36,276 nt of DNA from NCBI GenBank assembly GCA_964345555.1, contig CAYFRD010000017.1, forward strand, positions 1-36,276, in the 5' to 3' direction. This DNA comes from Peptoniphilus_E sp964345555. GTDB lineage: Bacteria > Bacillota > Clostridia > Tissierellales > Peptoniphilaceae. The notes below the pieces were generated by a model. It was not told the DNA's origin and made no database searches. It saw only the letters and a list, made by a program, of their open reading frames with translations. The first letter of the stretch is position 1, and the number at the start of each line of letters is the position of its first letter. A program made the position numbers and the translations under genes. Shown piece by piece: positions 31,368-36,276 of the stretch.

Positions 31368-32756
31368 ATGGAAATTAACAAAAAACAAATTGCTGTAATT
31401 GCTGTGGTATTGGTTGTTTTAACGGCTGCGTTTTCCTACTATTCAATAGAAAGTAAAAAAGAAGGAATCTATAGAGGGGTAAAAATTTCCCAAATAGATG
31501 TGGGCAATTTATCTAAAGAAGAAGCTCTAAAAAAGGTGACAGAGAGTAAGACCGAAGAACTGAAGGATTCCAAGTTTGAATTTACCGCACTGGACAACAG
31601 TTATTTTATAAATTACAAAGATATCGGATACAGTTTGGATGTGGAAAAAGCAGTTGATGAAGCCTACAATGTGGGCAGAAGTAAATCCTACTTCAAAAAC
31701 TTCTGGGATATAACAAGCAGTATCATAGTAAACAAAAACATCAAACTTGAGGAGAGTTTCGACAATGAAAAGGTAGATGAAGCCATAAACACCTTGGTGA
31801 TGAATGCCTACAAAGAGCCTGTTGATGCCAAGATATACTATGATGAGCTCAACGGGTTTACGCTTTTGAATTCTGAAAACGGAAGATATGCCGATTCATC
31901 CACATTGAAAAAGCTGATTATGGATAACATAGATACAAAAACTGTCGTGGAAATTCCGCTTATAGTTTCCTATCCCAAGATAAAGGAAGAACAATTCGAA
32001 GGAATCGACTCACTCTATGCAGAATTCAGCACCGACTATGCAAAATCTATACAAAACAGAAAGGATAACATACTTTTAGGCGCAGGTTACTTTAACGATT
32101 TGTTGGTAAAGCCCAAGGAAGAAATATCCTTCAACAACACTGTGGGAGTCATATCATCGGCTACGGGATTTAAAGATGCTGCGGTAATAGTAAATGGAGA
32201 ATTTGATCAAGGTATAGGTGGAGGAATTTGTCAAGTATCCACCACGCTTTATAACGCACTTATACGTTCGGATCTTGAAATCGTGGAAAGACACAACCAC
32301 TCGAGACCTATATCCTATGTACCCTTGGGTACTGATGCCGCAGTGGCTGAAGGTTACAAGGATTTGAAATTTATAAACAATACCGAACACAATATTTATA
32401 TAAAAGCCTTTGCTGACGGAACTGAACTTAAATTTCAGATTTTCGGCAACTCTGCCGACAAGGACTATGAAGTGGAGATAGTACCCAAACTGCTCAGCGT
32501 AAACGAACCCAAGACCATAAAAAAATACACAACAGCCATGACAGAAGGAGAAAGCAAAGTAGAGAAGAAGGGGGCAAAGGGTTACAGCTATGCAACTTAC
32601 AAGGAGATAATCAAGGACGGAGCAGTTGTTGAAACCGTCAAGATATCGAACTCCAACTACATCGCTCAGGACAGAGTCGTGATAATAGGAGAAGGAACCG
32701 CAGAAGAAAAGACCGATAATTCCGAAAAAATTTCAAAAAAAGATGATAAAGATTAA
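31368..32756 (+). CDS. VanW family cell-surface protein
   Basis: A 462-residue extracytoplasmic protein. An N-terminal membrane anchor (QIAVIAVVLVVLTAAFSYYS, about 7-26) is followed by a putative peptidoglycan-binding-type region (GVKISQIDVGNLSKEEALKKV, repeated topology to about 210). The VanW domain follows (KEEISFNNTVG, then GGGICQVSTTLYNALIRSDLEIVERHNHS), then a C-terminal beta region resembling a G5-type domain and a Lys/Asp-rich tail. VanW was named from vancomycin clusters, but its role is unknown; relatives are common in clostridia without resistance genes. It is last in the DUF503-nth-vanW unit. Confidence 0.88.
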   Translation: MEINKKQIAVIAVVLVVLTAAFSYYSIESKKEGIYRGVKISQIDVGNLSKEEALKKVTESKTEELKDSKFEFTALDNSYFINYKDIGYSLDVEKAVDEAYNVGRSKSYFKNFWDITSSIIVNKNIKLEESFDNEKVDEAINTLVMNAYKEPVDAKIYYDELNGFTLLNSENGRYADSSTLKKLIMDNIDTKTVVEIPLIVSYPKIKEEQFEGIDSLYAEFSTDYAKSIQNRKDNILLGAGYFNDLLVKPKEEISFNNTVGVISSATGFKDAAVIVNGEFDQGIGGGICQVSTTLYNALIRSDLEIVERHNHSRPISYVPLGTDAAVAEGYKDLKFINNTEHNIYIKAFADGTELKFQIFGNSADKDYEVEIVPKLLSVNEPKTIKKYTTAMTEGESKVEKKGAKGYSYATYKEIIKDGAVVETVKISNSNYIAQDRVVIIGEGTAEEKTDNSEKISKKDDKD

Positions 32757-32782
32757 AAAACTAAATTTAATAATTATTAAAG

Positions 32783-32822
32783 CCTTCTGAAAAAACAACC
32801 AAACTTAATCAGAAGGTTTTTG
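32783..32822 (+). terminator. Terminator after the VanW-family gene
   Basis: CCTTCTGA (32783-32790) pairs with TCAGAAGG (32809-32816), followed by five Ts; the loop is 18 bases. Confidence 0.75.
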
Positions 32823-32885
32823 TCTGCAAAATAGATTATTAATATTTTATACAATTTATCAAATATTTATGTTTTATCGCCGCTG

Positions 32886-32914
32886 TTGACAAAAATACAT
32901 TCATATGTTAGCAT
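32886..32914 (+). promoter_or_regulatory. Promoter of the thi operon
   Basis: TTGACA (32886-32891), 17 bases, then TAGCAT (32909-32914) with an extended TGT just upstream. The start of transcription would be near 32921, exactly at the start of the riboswitch. Confidence 0.7.
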
Positions 32915-32921
32915 TTTCTCA

Positions 32922-33058
32922 ATACGTGGGGGGACTCTTCGGAGTTGAGAAGGTAGAACCTGACCCTTTGAACCTGTCAGTTAATACTGTGGTAGGGAGC
33001 GATATCAAAACTATTATTTACTTTATTAAAGCTCCTGTTTTATTAACAGGAGTTTTTT
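32922..33058 (+). promoter_or_regulatory. TPP riboswitch with intrinsic terminator
   Basis: The aptamer spans about 32922-33005. It has GGGG followed by the ACTC-TTCG-GAGT hairpin and TTGAGA, then the highly conserved ACCCTTTGAACCTG (32957-32975 region), GTTAATAC and GGTAGGGAGCG. This is the THI-box that binds thiamine pyrophosphate. An intrinsic terminator follows: CTCCTGTT (33032-33039), AACAGGAG (33045-33052), then six Ts. TPP binding should end transcription before thiM. The element looks fully intact although both downstream genes are damaged. Confidence 0.93.
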
Positions 33059-33147
33059 GTGGAATAAGTTCTCAAGCACCTGCCTGATAGGAGATACAGT
33101 GTAAGGTGTTTTTTTAATTCACCAAAAAATTTCGGGAGGAAAAATAA

Positions 33148-33980
33148 ATGCAAGCAAAAATCGTTGACAAAATAATTGAAAATGTCAAAAAAGTTAAAGA
33201 TACAAATCCTTTGGCTCCGTCGGTAACCAACTCGGTTACAATTAATTTTGTCGCTAATGCGCAAATAGCGGTCGGAGGTTCGGCGGCGAGTTTTATATGC
33301 CCGATGAGGGAGAAAGTATGGTTAATGTTGCAAATTCAATGTACTTTAACGTGGGAACAATTCTCCCTATATACGGAGAAACGTTGCCTAAGACAGCCAA
33401 GTGTTTGGCGGAAAAAGAAATAAATTGGGTTCTGGATCCCGTAGCTATAGGCATGGGTGAATTAAGGCAAAAAATCCTTATGAAATTTAAAAACTACAGA
33501 CCGGGAATTGTTAGAGGGAATGCTTCGGAGATAATCGCACTGGCAGGTCTGTGGGATCTGGATGGCGGAACGGATAAACCGACCAACAAAGGAGTGGACT
33601 CAACGGATGAGGTTGGCAATGCTATGAAAGCCGCCATTTCGGTAGCTAAATTTATAAATGGAGCTGTTTCCGTTTCGGGAGAAGTCGATTTGGTAACTGA
33701 CGGAAATATTGTCGCCAGGTCTTATGGAGGAAGTGCATATCTTTCCAAAATCACCGGGGCAGGTTGCGCTCTGGGGGGAGTAAGTGCTGTATATGCAGCA
33801 TGTGCCGACCCTTTTACAGCGGCTTTAACGGCGGTAAATGTTTTTAATCTTGCAGGAGAACGTGCAGAAAAACTTTGTAAGGGACCCGGAAGTTTTCAGG
33901 CAGAATTTTTAGATCAACTATATTTGGCAAGTCCTGAAGATATATCTAGCGTAAGGATGGATATGGAGATTGTTAATTAA
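33148..33980 (+). pseudogene. thiM: Hydroxyethylthiazole kinase thiM, frameshifted
   Basis: ThiM phosphorylates hydroxyethylthiazole in thiamine salvage. The first frame (ATG 33148, after GGGAGG) gives the family N-terminus VKDTNPLAPSVTNSVTINFVANAQIAVGGSA. The frame then breaks near 33281-33290 in CGGCGGCGAG. The continuing frame reads EFYMPDEGESMVNVANSMYFNVGTI, INWVLDPVAIGMG and GNASEIIALAG. The catalytic loop ITGAGCALGG follows, ending at 33980. One missing G (giving GGSAAEFYMPDE) restores an enzyme of about 278 residues. The gene is the first under the TPP riboswitch. As it stands, active full-length protein is not expected. Confidence 0.85.
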
Positions 33981-34001
33981 AATTTTAAGAGGAGAAAAAA
34001 A

Positions 34002-34394
34002 TTGAAGGTAAAAAAATTTGATCTTTCAAATTACTTCGTCGTCGGACCTGAAAATGCCGAGGGAAAAGATCTTCTCGGATTGATAAGAGATGTTCTTGAA
34101 GCGGGATTCAGTTTCATTCAAATCAGATCCAAGGAGTGTTCTGCAAGAGAGTTAATTAAAATTGTATTGGATACATCTAATTTAATTGAATCTTTAGGTT
34201 TGCAAGAAAAAGTGACCTTGGTAGTTGATGATAGACTTGATGTCGTATTGGCAGCAAGAGATTTGGGAGCAAGGGTCGACGGTATCCATGTGGGTCAAAA
34301 GGATATTCCTGTTGCAACTTGCAGAAAATATCTCGGAGAAGATTCAATCATCGGGCAAATCGGCATGTATGTCGTGTGTAGACTTATATCCTGA
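34002..34394 (+). pseudogene. thiE: Thiamine-phosphate synthase thiE, 3'-truncated
   Basis: ThiE joins HMP-PP and thiazole phosphate into thiamine phosphate; the usual length is about 205-220 residues. A TTG start at 34002 follows AAGAGGAG. Homology runs FSFIQIRSKECSARELI, VTLVVDDRLDVVLAARDLGARVDGIHVGQKDIPV and LGEDSIIG to about residue 118. It then turns into unrelated residues and stops at 34394. The missing C-terminal half holds the GPVFPT and GGI phosphate-binding loops, so no activity is expected. The homology ends at about 34355, exactly where minus-strand hydrolase coding sequence begins, pointing to a deletion junction. Confidence 0.83.
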
Positions 34395-35403
34395 TTTCAA
34401 GAGGCTTCCCTCAATTAAATCCCTTACTTCTTTCGCATCTTTTTCATCCATGGCGGAAAGCAAAATTCCGTTACTGTCATAGTAATCGGGTGAAGTTTCC
34501 TTTGTCGGTGCCACATGGAGAATAACGGTGGGACATTCTATTTTGCTCAGCGTTTCTCTTTGCTCAAAACCGTCAAACCATGAAAAATCGTAAAAGGTCT
34601 TGCTGAATCGCAGATCATATTTTCCGGTTCCGTCCTGCAAATTGCGTGTGAGATAAATCAGCGAGTTCAACCCTATTTCAGGAGGATAGTACCAGACAAT
34701 AGGCGTTTTGTCAAGGTTTTTCTCTATCCTTTTTGTATAGGGATTTTTTACGATAAAAGACCAGTTGTCTTTTCCGTCTTTATTGAAGAGTTCTTTCATA
34801 TACGTATGTTCGAGGTAGTACTTAGTGTAATTTTTTTCGGAGTTCTGTTCAAGAAAATCATTTATGGTTTTAAAATCTAGATAGGCGAAGGTATTTTTCG
34901 CCCTTTTCGGTTCTGTTGAAAAAAAAGAGGCCGTCTTCAAGGAGCAATCCACACACCTGATCTTTGTTGTTGGCAGCCAGAGCAGCACTTATTAGAGCTC
35001 CGGAAGAATGACCTGTAACAAAGGATTTTTCTCCAATGACTTCCTTCATAAAATAGATCAGGTCGTCACGAATTGAAATAATGTTGTATGTATTAGGATC
35101 TTTGGAAGAATTTCCGTGGCCGTAACAATCCGCTGCAAAAATATGAAAGTGATTTGAAAGCTCCGGCAGCACTTCGGCATAGTCCTCTTTTGATACCATT
35201 TGACCGTGTATCAAAAGGAGAGGCTCGCCATTATCCGGACCTTCAAGATAGGCAATTTCACTTCCATCTTTTGTGTGATATATTTTTTCTATAAAGCCCA
35301 ATGCTTTGCCTTTTTTGTTCATAAAGTATTCTTTTCCATAGTCATAATGGAGATTTCTGTAGGCAAAGGCACATATCAATAGAGCAAAAACTATGAATAT
35401 CAT
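34344..35403 (-). pseudogene. Alpha/beta hydrolase, frameshifted and 3'-truncated
   Basis: A secreted or membrane-anchored alpha/beta hydrolase of about 350 residues. It has an N-terminal hydrophobic helix (IFIVFALLICAFAYR), the oxyanion region LLLIHGQM, the nucleophile elbow VTGHSSGALI with the catalytic serine, and near the C-terminus STHDIHADLP with the catalytic histidine. The frame breaks in a run of eight A/T bases (34919-34926). Upstream it reads GLLLEDGLFFFNRTEKG and stops at 34870; the second frame reads FFSTEPKRAKNTFAYLDF. The protein stops about 7 residues after the HDIH motif, where homologues usually continue for another 10-20, at the junction with thiE. AAGGTGG precedes the start. 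Confidence 0.8.
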
Positions 35404-35454
35404 AAAATTATACCACCTTATTTTTTGAGAATCATTGTATGTTCAATTGATTAT

Positions 35455-36105
35455 TTATTTCGTCATTATCCAAAACTCTCCATTAGGCATAACACGAACA
35501 TAGCCGGGAATTCTATCAAGTATATTTCCGTTTTTTGCATCACGCACAATGACTTCTTCACGATAATTGGGATCCTCTATCCATTTGAAGCAATAAAATT
35601 TATCTCCGAATTGGAAATCAAGTGTTTCATGTTCCTCATATGAAAAACGTATCTTTTTTGGCCATAGAAAATCAACAGTTTCATCTATAAAATCGTACTT
35701 CACGACTGCAAAAGGAGATACTATCATACGAACGTTGATCAAATCTCCGAGTGTTGAAATGGGGAATTCAGCAAGAATTTGCAACTCTCCGGTATTAGGA
35801 AAGTACTGAGTTGCTTGCATTATATTATTTTTGAAATCATAGCGAAGAATCCCGAAGGAGTCGCTTGCTCTTTCATATACTGGAATTTCAAGAAAAACAT
35901 CCTTTTCCTGGGGAAAAGGTTCAAAAACCTCACCGGAGGGATAACTTATTAAATATAATTTTGTTCCCGGATAATTACCGTTATATGTTATCACTTCACT
36001 TGGTTCAGAGCATGGAGTCAACTGTCCATAATACCAAGAATCTGTACCTTTCACATTTTCAGGATATATTTCTTCAAATCCATGAAATATTTTATAATTA
36101 ACCAT
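35455..36105 (-). CDS. Hypothetical beta-rich protein
   Basis: I do not recognise this 216-residue protein. It has no signal peptide or membrane helix. It is rich in aromatic and acidic residues with alternating hydrophobic strands (GTKLYLISYPSGEVFEP, SFGILRYDFKNN, VVKYDFIDETVDFLWPKKI, GDKFYCFKWIEDPNYREE), which suggests a beta-propeller- or beta-sandwich-like cytoplasmic protein. The ribosome binding site GGAGGTGA is very strong. It lies 51 bases upstream of the broken hydrolase gene on the same strand and is probably co-transcribed with it. Confidence 0.65.
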   Translation of the reverse strand: MVNYKIFHGFEEIYPENVKGTDSWYYGQLTPCSEPSEVITYNGNYPGTKLYLISYPSGEVFEPFPQEKDVFLEIPVYERASDSFGILRYDFKNNIMQATQYFPNTGELQILAEFPISTLGDLINVRMIVSPFAVVKYDFIDETVDFLWPKKIRFSYEEHETLDFQFGDKFYCFKWIEDPNYREEVIVRDAKNGNILDRIPGYVRVMPNGEFWIMTK

Positions 36106-36253
36106 TTTTCACCTCCACAAACTTCCATTTGTATTCATTTTATATTGAACATAACTCGGATTATATTTATATACGGATACTCATGTACTGATATTCCCTT
36201 ATTCATCTTTGATAACATTATAATTAAATCTTTTTGTGTGACAAGAGAGCTAC

Positions 36254-36276
36254 CGTCTCAACGTGTTTTGAGATGA
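36254..36276. other. Hairpin at the window edge
   Basis: CGTCTCAA (36254-36261) pairs with TTGAGATG (36268-36275, one G-T pair) around a six-base loop. It may be part of a terminator or repeat that continues past the window. The preceding 36106-36253 is AT-rich with no gene I can support. Confidence 0.3.

Noticed and set aside
33297..33980. A second, separate thiM gene starting at 33297
   Set aside because: No ribosome binding site, and the N-terminal 50 residues of ThiM are encoded just upstream in another frame; this is one gene with a frameshift.
36082..36276. Plus-strand open frame at the window end
   Set aside because: It overlaps the start and strong ribosome binding site of the minus-strand gene and lacks its own; composition is that of non-coding DNA.
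1..36276. CRISPR arrays, toxin-antitoxin pairs, restriction systems, prophage genes
   Set aside because: I looked for spaced direct repeats and for such protein families on both strands and found none.

Overview
The window looks like a low-GC anaerobic Firmicute, most likely Tissierellia/Peptoniphilaceae or a close relative. The basis is AT-rich sequence, AGGAGG-type ribosome binding sites, a ctsR-mcsA-mcsB-clpC-radA operon, a serC-serA-DUF1015 operon and a VanW-family protein. Family-level placement is inference; no rRNA is present.

Layout. 1-2950: a PEP mutase/isocitrate lyase-like enzyme (5' end outside the window), a frameshifted GltS-like Na+ symporter and a nitrilase-family amidohydrolase, closed by a strong terminator. 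3015-3700: a decayed IS200-type element with both end palindromes. 3764-7339 (minus): serC-serA-DUF1015. 7568-9073: murJ. 9259-10557 (minus): an NSS-family Na+ symporter. 10671-12101: a sigma factor broken by an in-frame stop, coupled to an anti-sigma-like membrane protein. 12283-12366: tRNA-Leu(CAG). 12673-14958 (minus): an orphan membrane-anchored protein, a stand-alone FakA-C-terminal-like protein and a YhcC-type radical SAM protein. 15029-18692: TPR protein, map, MATE exporter, cyclophilin. 18858-20054: CapA-like protein. 20315-21232: a frameshifted lipoprotein and, divergently, a small membrane protein. 21350-27627: CtsR-controlled ctsR-mcsA-mcsB-clpC-radA, then a hotdog thioesterase. 27827-30313 (minus): GntR (YtrA-like), ABC ATPase and a frameshifted permease. 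30434-32756: DUF503, nth, vanW. 32886-34394: TPP riboswitch with terminator, thiM (frameshifted) and thiE (truncated). 34344-36105 (minus): a broken alpha/beta hydrolase and an orphan protein.

How it works together. The housekeeping blocks (serine synthesis, lipid II flipping, N-terminal Met removal, Clp proteolysis, DNA repair) are intact. At least eight accessory loci carry a frameshift, nonsense codon or truncation. About 24 kb of other coding sequence shows no lesion, so the pattern looks more like real gene decay than uniform sequencing error, although several lesions lie in homopolymers and need read-level checking.

Most interesting points: an McsB that has lost nearly all recognisable arginine-kinase active-site residues inside an otherwise normal Clp stress operon; a serine operon lacking SerB but carrying DUF1015; a 17-bp perfect inverted repeat that supplies the translation start regions of two divergent genes; and a deletion-like junction fusing the 3' ends of thiE and a convergent hydrolase gene.
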